Below, one piece after another: positions 8,990 to 16,647 of a stretch of DNA of 64,000 bases. A model generated the notes under the pieces. That model ran no database searches. It saw only the letters and a list, made by a program, of their open reading frames with translations, and was not told the DNA's origin. Origin of the DNA: an uncultured Saprospiraceae bacterium. GTDB taxonomy: Bacteria > Bacteroidota > Bacteroidia > Chitinophagales > Saprospiraceae. The first letter of the stretch is position 1. Each line of letters opens with the position of its first letter. The stretch spans positions 1 through 64,000 of the forward strand of contig CALLPI010000006.1 of the NCBI GenBank assembly GCA_938015595.1, in the 5' to 3' direction. Made by a program: the position numbers and the translations under genes.

Positions 8990-10051
8990 ATGAGCATCGC
9001 TACTGAAACCCTCCTCGCGCAGGCTATGCCCACCCTGCGATGGCTTCAGCGCAGCATAGATGTGCATGGAGGGCGAGGCTCTGCAGGGTACTATCATCTG
9101 TGGAAGGGATGGTCGGCTCCATATCCTGAAACCACCGGCTACATCATAGAAACACTCTGGGATTACTATCACCGCACAGGCGATGAGGGGTTGCGCAGAA
9201 ATGCTTTGTCATGCGCTGACTGGCTGTGCGACATTCAGCAGGTAAGCGGCGCATGGCCCAGTGGTATAGGCGGGGCTTTGCCACCCATTGTATTCGATAC
9301 GGGCATGATCCTCTTTGGTCTGACCCGCAGCTATCTCGAAACCGGCGAGGAGCGCTATGCAACAGCGGCTTGCCGCGCAACGGAATGGCTGCTGGATTTG
9401 CTTGAATCTGACGGCAGTTGGAGGCAAGCAGCTTATGTGCCGGGGTTTGTGCCCAGCTACTACACCCGTGTGATATGGGCCATACTGTACGCTAGTCAGT
9501 TGCCGGGCATGCCCAATGTACTGAGGCAGATGCAGCAAGCACTGGATTCTTACGCACGGCAAATCACCGCCTCAAAGAGTGCCAATGACTGGGGCTTTCA
9601 TCCAGACGAGCCAGCGTTTACTCACACCATTGCCTACACCTGGCGGGGATTCCTGGAGTCTGCTGTGCGCCTGGAGTATAATGAACTCATTGAAAATGTA
9701 GCCGCTTTCGGGCGTAAGCTCATAAGCATACGTGCCAGACAGGGCGCATTGCCCGGTGCACTGAATGCACAGTGGAAAGGCGATTGGTCGTTTACCTGCG
9801 TGACAGGCAACGCCCAGTTGAGCATCCTGCTGCACCGTTTGTTTGAAGTAACGGAGGAGGCTGTCTTTCAGCAAGGTGCCCAAATGTTATACAAGGATGC
9901 AATAACAGCCGTGTGGCGCTATGGCAGCAAAGATACCATAGGCGGTGTGCCCGGTTCTCAGCCCGTATGGGGTAAGTACTTACCCTGGCGCCTGCCCAAC
10001 TGGGCAGCTAAGTTTGTACTAGATGCGGCGTTGATTCAACTACGCACATAG
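8990..10051 (+). CDS. Alpha/alpha-barrel protein of unknown function (six-hairpin or terpene-cyclase-like)
   Basis: A 353-residue protein with no signal peptide. It is built from repeated helical pairs containing W/Y-rich segments such as GYIIETLWDYY, RAIWAIL-like and DWLCDIQ, and repeats of the pattern aliphatic-x-x-A-x-x-x-A-x-W-L. This suggests an alpha/alpha toroid, as in six-hairpin glycosidases or squalene-cyclase-like proteins. I do not see the DxDD or QW motifs that would identify a cyclase, nor an unambiguous glycosidase acid pair. ATG 8990 is chosen because the upstream part of the open frame overlaps fadN in another frame. It follows fadN by 46 bases and may be co-transcribed. The specific activity is unknown. 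Confidence 0.7.
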   Translation: MSIATETLLAQAMPTLRWLQRSIDVHGGRGSAGYYHLWKGWSAPYPETTGYIIETLWDYYHRTGDEGLRRNALSCADWLCDIQQVSGAWPSGIGGALPPIVFDTGMILFGLTRSYLETGEERYATAACRATEWLLDLLESDGSWRQAAYVPGFVPSYYTRVIWAILYASQLPGMPNVLRQMQQALDSYARQITASKSANDWGFHPDEPAFTHTIAYTWRGFLESAVRLEYNELIENVAAFGRKLISIRARQGALPGALNAQWKGDWSFTCVTGNAQLSILLHRLFEVTEEAVFQQGAQMLYKDAITAVWRYGSKDTIGGVPGSQPVWGKYLPWRLPNWAAKFVLDAALIQLRT

Positions 10052-10077
10052 CAAAATAGAGGTTATACAGTGAGCAA

Positions 10078-10125
10078 CGCCAAGTTTTGTGCATGATTTG
10101 CGGATGTTGTACACAAAACTTGGCG
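10078..10125. repeat. Palindromic intergenic repeat, copy 1
   Basis: The left arm CGCCAAGTTTTGTGCA (10078-10093) and the right arm ending ACACAAAACTTGGCG (to 10125) form an inverted repeat with about 15 bases between. It sits between convergent genes. Related copies lie at 13685 and 26892, always in gaps. Confidence 0.75.
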
Positions 10126-10174
10126 AGTCAAAGTATAAACAGGGGCTATCCCCTTCTATCTTGATAACTCGTGA

Positions 10175-11710
10175 CTACCCCTGGCGCAACCGGTTCAGCC
10201 CAGCTTTGGCTTTCTGGTGCAGTTCAGTTTCGTATTCATCAGATTCCAGGCTGAGGCAACGTTGAAGGTATTCTTTAGCCTTGTCCTTTTGCTGGCGTTG
10301 TTCATAGATCAGCCCCAGTTGCAGGCAGGCATTGCAGGCAAAGAAATAGCCTTGTGAACTGCCCTGGCGCATAGCCGACTGGTAATATTTGATGGCTTCG
10401 TCCAACTGTTGCAGGCTGTGGTAGATGCGGCCCATGCGGTAGGCATATTCAGCGCGATAACGATCATTGACAAAGTAGGTCGGCGGGTGGTTTTTCAGTT
10501 CTTCCAGTGCCTTGGCGTAGTAGCCTCCATCAAATAACAGACGCGCGCGCAATAGTACCGGGTGGGGCGCTAGGCCAGAGCGCGCTTCGCGCATTGCGCT
10601 GCGGTCACTGCCAGAGGTAGTATGCCCTTGGCTGATACACTGCGCTATACAGCGCTGGTAGCCTTGGTTATCCCCCTGGAGCAGAGCATGCCAAGCCAGT
10701 TTTTGCCAGCTTTCCTTGATGAAATTATGGCCTTTGTATTGTTGTAAAAATTTTAATAGATACCGGTCGGCGTCTTTGTCCAGGCGGCGCAACTTGGCCA
10801 CGCCCAGCATTTGATCAATGAAAGGCAGGGGTGTATAAGCCGAAGAGCGCGGGCATTTCTCGAGTAAAGCGACGGCCTTATCATTGCGTCCGGTGCGCAT
10901 GGCTATGTTGGCCATAATGAAGCAATGCACAGGATTGGTATCAGGCTGCAAGTGGCCTGCATTCATGGTGCGCCAGGCGGCTTCACCGTCGTTGGCCAGG
11001 TGCAGCAGCAAGAATGCGTACAGCACACGTGTTTCGGTTTCGAATAAAAAATGCTCAGTGCGAGCTTTCTGCAGTACCTCTTCCATCATCTTGCGGCTTT
11101 GTGCAATGCTGCCTTCCAGGCCAGTAAGAAATTTCATACCCCACCTGAAGTTGTCAGGAATGACACTGGCTACGGCCTGAAGCAGTGCCATATCCTTGAG
11201 GTTGGGCAAGAATCGGGGGTAAAGCTCCTGGTTTTTGCGCAGAAGTTTATGTGCCTTACCTACTTCGGTAAAGGCGGCCAGGTATTCACCAAATTTGAGA
11301 TGTGCCATGGCCCACTGCAGGCGTACATCAGCTTGGGTATAGCGATACCAAGGTGAATTGGGGTCGCATTGCATCAGGAGTGCCATGCGTTCGTTTTTTT
11401 TCTTTTTCAGGCGATTGAACGTGGCTTCGTCTTCGCTGATATAGACAGTGAGGCAATCCTGGTAGTTTTCCAGGTGCAGGGCGATGAGATTGTCAGGATC
11501 GCTTTTTTTGATATAGGTTAGCAAGAGCTGGGCTTCTGCAAAGCGAAGGCTGGTGACCAGCTCGTATGCCTGCTGGGAAGAAGGGGTAATTTCATATCGA
11601 AAGGGGGCATTGGCCAGTACGGGCGATGCACTACACCATAGCCAAAGGGCTGCGGCCTGAAGCATTGGCATCAAAAAGCCGGAAAGTTTTGGCTTGAGTG
11701 GCTGCTGCAT
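10175..11710 (-). CDS. Exported tetratricopeptide-repeat protein
   Basis: A 511-residue protein beginning with a hydrophobic signal-like segment (MPMLQAAALWLWCSASPVLA, within residues 14-33) and continuing as helical repeats. Recognisable TPR units include AEYAYRMGRIYHSLQQLDEAIKYY near residues 420-443 and the next one, LGLIYEQRQQKDKAKEYL. The N-terminal half is less regular but also helical. TPR proteins act as scaffolds for protein complexes, and nothing here names a partner. It is the last gene of a minus-strand run beginning with the Nif3-like gene, 41 bases after the zinc-ribbon gene. Confidence 0.78.
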   Translation of the reverse strand: MQQPLKPKLSGFLMPMLQAAALWLWCSASPVLANAPFRYEITPSSQQAYELVTSLRFAEAQLLLTYIKKSDPDNLIALHLENYQDCLTVYISEDEATFNRLKKKKNERMALLMQCDPNSPWYRYTQADVRLQWAMAHLKFGEYLAAFTEVGKAHKLLRKNQELYPRFLPNLKDMALLQAVASVIPDNFRWGMKFLTGLEGSIAQSRKMMEEVLQKARTEHFLFETETRVLYAFLLLHLANDGEAAWRTMNAGHLQPDTNPVHCFIMANIAMRTGRNDKAVALLEKCPRSSAYTPLPFIDQMLGVAKLRRLDKDADRYLLKFLQQYKGHNFIKESWQKLAWHALLQGDNQGYQRCIAQCISQGHTTSGSDRSAMREARSGLAPHPVLLRARLLFDGGYYAKALEELKNHPPTYFVNDRYRAEYAYRMGRIYHSLQQLDEAIKYYQSAMRQGSSQGYFFACNACLQLGLIYEQRQQKDKAKEYLQRCLSLESDEYETELHQKAKAGLNRLRQG

Positions 11711-11751
11711 CTTTCCGGTTTTTGAGTGAATAAATTTACATAGACAGGCAG

Positions 11752-12543
11752 CTATTCGTCGAGGTCTTCTACTACGCGCGCAGTTTCGCCAAGGAAGATG
11801 GGTTGTGCTTCGTCTTGCATGATGAAGTCGTCCACCAGAATGCGCCCGCAGTGCTCACACACCATGATTTTTTTGCGCATAGCGATTTCGAGCTGCATCT
11901 GCGGCGGGATTTTATTGAAACAGCCGCCGCAGGAGTTGCGCGACACGCGGGCTACGGCCAATCCATTGCGATAAGAACTGCGGATGCGGTCGTAAGCCTT
12001 AAGCAGGCGCTCTTCGATACCTTTGCGGGCTTTGTCGGATTTTTTGCGGAGTTTTTCTTCTTCTTTTTCCGTTTTTTCAATGATCTGCTGAAGTTCTATA
12101 CGCTTGGCTTCCAGTTCTTTAGCGCGTTTTTCCATTCGTTCGCGAGCGGCGGCCAGAGTTTCTTCCTTAGCGTCGAGGTCGGCGCGAAGCTGCCGGATTT
12201 TCTTTTCGGAGAGCTGGATTTCCAAGCGCTGCATTTCCAGTTCTTTGGTCAATGCTTCGTACTCGCGGTTGTTTTTCACATTGTCCAGCTGGGTGTTGTA
12301 GCGTTCGATGAGCATATTGGCATGCTCAATATTGGCGTGGTGGCGCGATATTTCGGCCTGAATATCTTTGACGTTGTTCTCCAGTTTGTGGACACGGGTT
12401 TGCAGCCCGGCTATTTCATCCTCCAGGTCACTCACCTCGATGGGCAACTCTCCTTTAAGTATCTGAATTTCGTCAACTTGTGAGTCTATTTGTTGCAACT
12501 CATAGAGTTGGCGCAGTTTTTCCGCTACGGTCAATTCAGCCAT
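11752..12543 (-). CDS. Coiled-coil protein with C-terminal C4 zinc ribbon (CT398/YciI-neighbour type)
   Basis: A 263-residue protein with a long charged coiled coil through residues about 20-185 (heptads rich in Leu, Glu, Lys, Arg), then a zinc ribbon with Cys205/Cys208 and Cys229/Cys232 (CGGC and CEHC). The tail is acidic. The architecture matches the C4-type zinc-ribbon family typified by Chlamydia CT398 and its relatives, proposed to bind nucleic acid or flagellar/sigma partners in some species; the role in Bacteroidota is undefined. It sits directly after the Nif3-like gene (25-base gap). Pairing of these two families is common, so a functional link is plausible but unproven. Confidence 0.82.
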   Translation of the reverse strand: MAELTVAEKLRQLYELQQIDSQVDEIQILKGELPIEVSDLEDEIAGLQTRVHKLENNVKDIQAEISRHHANIEHANMLIERYNTQLDNVKNNREYEALTKELEMQRLEIQLSEKKIRQLRADLDAKEETLAAARERMEKRAKELEAKRIELQQIIEKTEKEEEKLRKKSDKARKGIEERLLKAYDRIRSSYRNGLAVARVSRNSCGGCFNKIPPQMQLEIAMRKKIMVCEHCGRILVDDFIMQDEAQPIFLGETARVVEDLDE

Positions 12544-12568
12544 TGTATAGAAATTTTGCGATCAATTT

Positions 12569-13558
12569 TTACAGGTAAAAAACGGGATTGGTGCGTACTT
12601 GCGTGCAATGGGTCGCAAAGGTACGAAATTTTTCTGAAATGATTTGGTACAATAAATCTATGGTAAATTGCTCGCTTTCAAAGTGGCCGATGTCGGCGAT
12701 GATGATTCGCCCCTCTGCATCGAAAAACTCGTGATACTTGTAGTCAGCGGTGACAAATACGTCGGCTTTCTGCGCGATGGCCTGCGGCAGCAAGAAGCTA
12801 CCTGCGCCGCCGCACACGGCTATGCGTTGCACAGGGCGCTCCAGCAAGGCAGTGTGGCGCACCACCGAGGCGCGCATAGTGGCTTTGAGCTGTTGTAAAA
12901 ACACTAGAGCGGGTATGGGTTGCGGCAAATCGCCAATCATGCCTGCACCAGTGTGTACATGAGGGTCTTCTATAGCGCAGAGGCTGGTGAGTTCAGCGCC
13001 GATAGCACGTACGGCAGCGCGCAAGGCGTTTTCCCGGTCTTGCGGGAAGATGCAACTCCAGATGTTGCCTTGACCCTTGGGAACTACCTTGATGGCACCA
13101 GCCTCCAACAGCAGGTTTTCCGACAGCGGTGCGGCGCTGCTCACCGTGGCTTGTTTCAGGATGCTCTTTGGCGCCAGCAGGCGGGTATTTTGTAGTCCGA
13201 TGGCCTGAGCTATGCGAGCATTTACGCCTTGTCTGTAAACGTTGTCTAAATTGGTATGGATGGCATATATAGCTATGCCGTGTCGGATGGCGGCTATGAC
13301 CGTGCGCTCGACGTAGGTTTTGCCAGTGAGGCGCTTCAGCCCCTTGAAAACAATGGGATGGTGCGCCACCACGAGGTTACAGCCTTTGCGGGCAGCTTCT
13401 TCCACTACGGCCTCGGTACTGTCGAGGCAGCAGAGTACGCCGCTTACTGTCCAGTCAGGATCTCCGGTGATAAGGCCGGCGTTGTCGTAGCTCTCCTGGT
13501 ATATTGGCGGTGCAATAGCCTCCAGATGCTGGATTACTTCGCGGATAGCGGTTGGCAT
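12569..13558 (-). CDS. Nif3-like dinuclear metal centre protein (YqfO type)
   Basis: A 329-residue member of the NIF3/YbgI family, which forms toroidal hexamers with a two-metal site. Metal-binding regions are visible at both ends: HHP (with VVAHHPIVFKG) and HTNLD near residues 65-110, and GHFESE near residue 300. The middle carries the extra domain (about residues 130-235) that distinguishes YqfO-type members from short ones. ATG 13558 (MPTAIREVIQHLE) is preferred, since upstream residues lack family resemblance and overlap a repeat. The family's biological role is debated, with links to GTP cyclohydrolase I type 2 naming and to tRNA or metal handling. Confidence 0.88.
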   Translation of the reverse strand: MPTAIREVIQHLEAIAPPIYQESYDNAGLITGDPDWTVSGVLCCLDSTEAVVEEAARKGCNLVVAHHPIVFKGLKRLTGKTYVERTVIAAIRHGIAIYAIHTNLDNVYRQGVNARIAQAIGLQNTRLLAPKSILKQATVSSAAPLSENLLLEAGAIKVVPKGQGNIWSCIFPQDRENALRAAVRAIGAELTSLCAIEDPHVHTGAGMIGDLPQPIPALVFLQQLKATMRASVVRHTALLERPVQRIAVCGGAGSFLLPQAIAQKADVFVTADYKYHEFFDAEGRIIIADIGHFESEQFTIDLLYQIISEKFRTFATHCTQVRTNPVFYL

Positions 13559-13684
13559 GGTTGTTTTGCTTTTTTTGTTGCAGTGAGCGTTTGTATTATC
13601 GAGCACCAGAGCCCACTCGCTGAGGAGAGAAGCCCTGAAGACAGAAACAGCGCATGTACTGCCTGTGCGTGTGTACTTCGACCC

Positions 13685-13733
13685 CACTAGGTTTTGTGCA
13701 CGACATTTTGTATATCATGCCCAAAACTTAGCG
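13685..13733. repeat. Palindromic intergenic repeat, copy 2
   Basis: GGTTTTGTGCACGA on the left and TCATGCCCAAAACTTAGCG on the right align with copies 1 and 3 in length and arm sequence, although the arms have diverged. It lies between the Nif3-like start and the mltG stop. Confidence 0.62.
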
Positions 13734-13777
13734 TTGCTTAATATAAGTACAGGGCAACCCTGTTTCAAAAATATTCC

Positions 13778-13805
13778 CCAGTCTCCCAGTCTCAAAGTCA
13801 TCCAG
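13778..13805. repeat. Short tandem repeat CCAGTCTC abutting the mltG stop
   Basis: Two exact 8-base units CCAGTCTC at 13778-13793 are followed by the degenerate continuation AAAGTCATCCAG up to the mltG stop codon. Read on the mltG strand this is GAGACTGG repeated. A very similar GAGATTGG pair abuts the EamA gene stop at 35172. Confidence 0.6.
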
Positions 13806-14840
13806 TCACTGAATCCCTCTTTCCTTCAAATTCTTGCGATAGCGAGCCACGTTGACCAGGTGCTGCTGATACGTTTCGGCGAAGGCATGGAGGCCGGAGC
13901 CGTCGCCTATGGCGCAGAAGAAAAGGTAATTATGCGAAGGCGCATTGAGTACTGCATCAATACCCGAGATGGACGCCATGCTGATAGGGCCGGGAGGTAA
14001 GCCGGTATAGAGATAGGTGTTGTAAGGAGAATCAAACCGGATGTGATATTCAGTGACACGGGTAGTCTCAAAGTCACGGGTGGCAAATACGGCGGTAGGA
14101 TCGGCCTGGAGCGGCATATTAATGCGCAGCCGATTGAGATATACTCCAGCAATAGTAGGCTTCTCGGAAGTTTGCAGCGACTCCCTGTCTACGATGGAAG
14201 CCAGAGTATAAACTTCAGTAGGCGTGAGGTTGAGCTGGCGCGCTTTGTCCAATCGGTTGTTTTTACTCCAAAAGGCTTGATGCTCTTTAGACATACGTTC
14301 TACAAATTTGCGGGGCGAAGTATTCCAGTACATTTGATAGGTGTTGGGTATAAATAGCGCCATGAGTGTTTGGGGGGTGTAGCCGAGCGAGTCCAAGAAG
14401 CTTTGAGTATAAAACACCTCTAAAAAAGCCGCCGAGTCTGGCTCCAGGAAGCGAGCAACTTTGGCAGCCACGTTCTCTAGTAAGCGCTCGTTGGTGAGCA
14501 CTACGTTTACGGGGGCCTGCTCTCCGCTGCGCAAATGACGAATCACTTTGACCAGCGTCATGCCTGGTTTAAGCTTGAAACGCCCGGCACGCACAGGGTT
14601 GTGAGCATACTCCATCTGCTCGGCGGCTAGGAGGAAGGCTTCGCGACTGCGAATGAATCGCTTGCCCAGTAAGGAATCTGCCACTTGTGCAGGCGTAGCA
14701 CCAGTGGGTATGTACACATAGTAATCGGGCAGGCCGCTGGGTACAGCTGTTTTGGCCAAATACAATTTGTATGCAACTAAAGCAGACATGGCCAGTACGG
14801 CCAGCAGCAGAAAGAAGTTGCGAAGCGTAGCACGCGACAT
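13806..14840 (-). CDS. mltG: Endolytic peptidoglycan transglycosylase MltG
   Basis: A 344-residue YceG/MltG-type lytic transglycosylase, anchored by one N-terminal membrane helix (residues 9-27) and acting on nascent glycan strands in the periplasm. MltG sets glycan chain length by cutting within the strand near the synthesis complex. The catalytic region is clear: SIVDRES with Glu220, followed by AGVYLNRLRINMPLQADPT, the strongest family signature. Length is normal. It starts 6 bases after the panB stop, so the two are probably co-transcribed. Confidence 0.93.
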   Translation of the reverse strand: MSRATLRNFFLLLAVLAMSALVAYKLYLAKTAVPSGLPDYYVYIPTGATPAQVADSLLGKRFIRSREAFLLAAEQMEYAHNPVRAGRFKLKPGMTLVKVIRHLRSGEQAPVNVVLTNERLLENVAAKVARFLEPDSAAFLEVFYTQSFLDSLGYTPQTLMALFIPNTYQMYWNTSPRKFVERMSKEHQAFWSKNNRLDKARQLNLTPTEVYTLASIVDRESLQTSEKPTIAGVYLNRLRINMPLQADPTAVFATRDFETTRVTEYHIRFDSPYNTYLYTGLPPGPISMASISGIDAVLNAPSHNYLFFCAIGDGSGLHAFAETYQQHLVNVARYRKNLKERGIQ

Positions 14841-14846
14841 GTGTGA

Positions 14847-15662
14847 TTAGTATTCTTCTTTTTCGTTAGGAAAGTCTACCGACTTCACGTCCTTTATGTA
14901 TTGCATGGTGGCACTTTTGATCAACTCGTACAAGTCGAGGTAGCGGCGCAGAAACCTTGGCTGAAAGTCTTTGGTAATACCCAGCATATCATGGGTGACG
15001 AGCACTTGCCCATCGGCATAGTGCCCTGCACCGATACCAATGGTAGGGATGGCCAAGGCTTCAGATACCTTGCGTGTTAGTTGCGCTGGTATTTTTTCCA
15101 GTACAATGGCAAAGCATCCCAGTTCCTGAAGCAGTTGAGCATCGCACAGCAGTTTTTCAGCTTCAGCTTCTTCTTTGGCGCGTACAGTGTAGGTGCCAAA
15201 TTTGTAGATAGACTGGGGCGTAAGCCCGAGATGCCCCATCACCGGTACGCCCGCCGAGAGAATGCGTTTGATAGAATCGGCAATTTCCGCTCCGCCTTCC
15301 AGTTTGACAGCATGGGCGCCAGCTTCCTTCATAATGCGAATGGTGGACTCCAGCGCTATCTTTGAATTGCCCTGGTAGGAGCCAAAGGGCAAGTCCACTA
15401 CTACCAGGGCGCGCTTCACGGCTCGCACCACCGAGGCGGCATGATATATCATTTGGTCTAGCGTGATGGGCAGTGTGGTTTCATGGCCGGCCATTACATT
15501 GGAGGCGGAGTCGCCTACCAACAGTATATCCACACCTGCTGCGTCCAGAATGCGCGCCATAGAGTAATCATAGGCTGTGAGCATGGCTATTTTCTCGCCC
15601 TGAGCCTTCATGGCCTGAAGCACATGAGTGGTAACCCGCTTGACTTCTTTATGTACTGACAT
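14847..15662 (-). CDS. panB: 3-methyl-2-oxobutanoate hydroxymethyltransferase PanB
   Basis: A 271-residue enzyme of pantothenate (coenzyme A) synthesis that transfers a hydroxymethyl group from 5,10-methylenetetrahydrofolate to 2-oxoisovalerate. Family motifs include [10 protein letters not shown] near residue 23, VGDSASNV with the metal-binding Asp near residue 50, and VKLEGG and GHLGLTPQS further on. The C-terminal [10 protein letters not shown] segment is also conserved. Length is typical. It heads an operon with mltG. The upstream 286-base gap also carries the promoter of the divergent ABC cassette. Confidence 0.95.
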   Translation of the reverse strand: MSVHKEVKRVTTHVLQAMKAQGEKIAMLTAYDYSMARILDAAGVDILLVGDSASNVMAGHETTLPITLDQMIYHAASVVRAVKRALVVVDLPFGSYQGNSKIALESTIRIMKEAGAHAVKLEGGAEIADSIKRILSAGVPVMGHLGLTPQSIYKFGTYTVRAKEEAEAEKLLCDAQLLQELGCFAIVLEKIPAQLTRKVSEALAIPTIGIGAGHYADGQVLVTHDMLGITKDFQPRFLRRYLDLYELIKSATMQYIKDVKSVDFPNEKEEY

Positions 15663-15832
15663 GCCAGCATAGCTTTTGGTGCGCAGGCAAAGGTAAGGGG
15701 TTTTCGGAAAATGCGAAGAACAGGTCTTTCGAGCAGAGGTGCAGAGCAGTTGTGCAAGTCACTACACCCGAACTTCGACAGCTCTTACCCTGCGGCATGG
15801 AGTGAGGGATTTGCAGCAGCAGTGAAATTGCT

Positions 15833-15850
15833 TATGCAACAGCGTTGCAA
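15833..15850. promoter_or_regulatory. Candidate Fur-family operator A (TATGCAACAGCGTTGCAA)
   Basis: An 18-base near-palindrome with half sites TTGCAAC/GTTGCAA-like. Its right half contains the TTG (15845-15847) that serves as the -33 element of the ABC-cassette promoter. The reverse complement of the site at 42086 differs from it at one position only. The placement is what a repressor operator would need. The binding protein is inferred, not shown. Confidence 0.6.
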
Positions 15851-15874
15851 TTTAGGTTTTTTAATTTATTTTTG
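15845..15874 (+). promoter_or_regulatory. Promoter of the ABC/DUF3526/DUF5916 cassette
   Basis: TTG at 15845-15847, a 19-base spacer and TATTTTTG at 15867-15874 match the Bacteroidota TTG/TAnnTTTG promoter. The -33 box lies inside operator A, and the last bases of the -7 box overlap operator B. Confidence 0.62.
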
Positions 15875-15889
15875 CACTATTGTTGCATA
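15872..15889. promoter_or_regulatory. Candidate Fur-family operator B (TTGCACTATTGTTGCATA)
   Basis: On the minus strand this reads TATGCAACAATAGTGCAA, matching operator A except in the centre. It begins inside the -7 box and would cover the likely transcription start. Two sites spaced 39 bases apart flank the core promoter. Confidence 0.5.
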
Positions 15890-15948
15890 AAAGAAAGGCG
15901 TTGTGCCTAAACTCATCTCTCAGAATCCTCAAAATCAGACTAGTGACA

Positions 15949-16644
15949 ATGATTGCTGCTCAACATCTTCACAAGCGTTATGGCAATACTCAAGCACTGG
16001 AAGACCTGAACTTAGACATTGCCCCCGGCGAAATCTTCTGCTTGCTGGGGCAAAATGGTGCTGGTAAAACTACTACCATCAATTGTTTCTTGGGATTTGT
16101 ACAACCCAGTGCCGGCAAAGCTTTCATCAACGGTATTGACGTGAGCCAACAGCCAGTAGAGAGCAAAAAACATCTGGCCTACCTGCCGGAGGTAGTAATG
16201 CTGTATCCTAACCTGAGCGGGCTGGAAAACCTCCAGTATTTCAGCCGCCTGGCCGGATTTCGGTATGAAAAAGGCGAGTTGTTGGCCTTCTTGCAAGTGG
16301 CTGGGCTGGATGAAGCCGCTGCTTTACGGCGGGTATCCACATATTCCAAGGGTATGCGTCAGAAAGCCGGCATAGCCATAGCCATGGCCAAACGGGCTAA
16401 GACCTTGTTTTTGGACGAACCCACCAGCGGCCTTGACCCCAAGGCGAGTAATGAGTTTGCTCAACTGCTCAAGACCTTGGCCCAGGACGGTGTGGCCGTG
16501 CTCATGGCCACGCACGACATCTTCCGCGCCCGGGAGGTGGCCACCCGCATTGGTATCATGCGCGAAGGTAAGCTAGTAGCCGTGCATCAAGCAGATGAAC
16601 TGACAGCCAATGAGTTAGAAAAAGTTTACCTCGAAACTGTATAA
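15949..16644 (+). CDS. ABC transporter ATP-binding subunit
   Basis: A 231-residue ATPase that should power the two membrane proteins encoded next. It has Walker A GQNGAGKTT at residues 34-42, a Q-loop region, signature YSKGMRQK near residue 132, and Walker B LFLDEPTSGLD. The sequence type (short loops, SKGM signature) is that of ABC-2 export systems such as NosF/CcmA. ATG 15949 is chosen because homology begins at MIAAQHLHKRYG; a start at 15880 would add an unlikely leader. It lies 3 bases before the first permease. The promoter upstream is bracketed by two palindromes, suggesting metal-dependent repression (inference). Confidence 0.9.
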   Translation: MIAAQHLHKRYGNTQALEDLNLDIAPGEIFCLLGQNGAGKTTTINCFLGFVQPSAGKAFINGIDVSQQPVESKKHLAYLPEVVMLYPNLSGLENLQYFSRLAGFRYEKGELLAFLQVAGLDEAAALRRVSTYSKGMRQKAGIAIAMAKRAKTLFLDEPTSGLDPKASNEFAQLLKTLAQDGVAVLMATHDIFRAREVATRIGIMREGKLVAVHQADELTANELEKVYLETV

Positions 16645-16647
16645 GCT

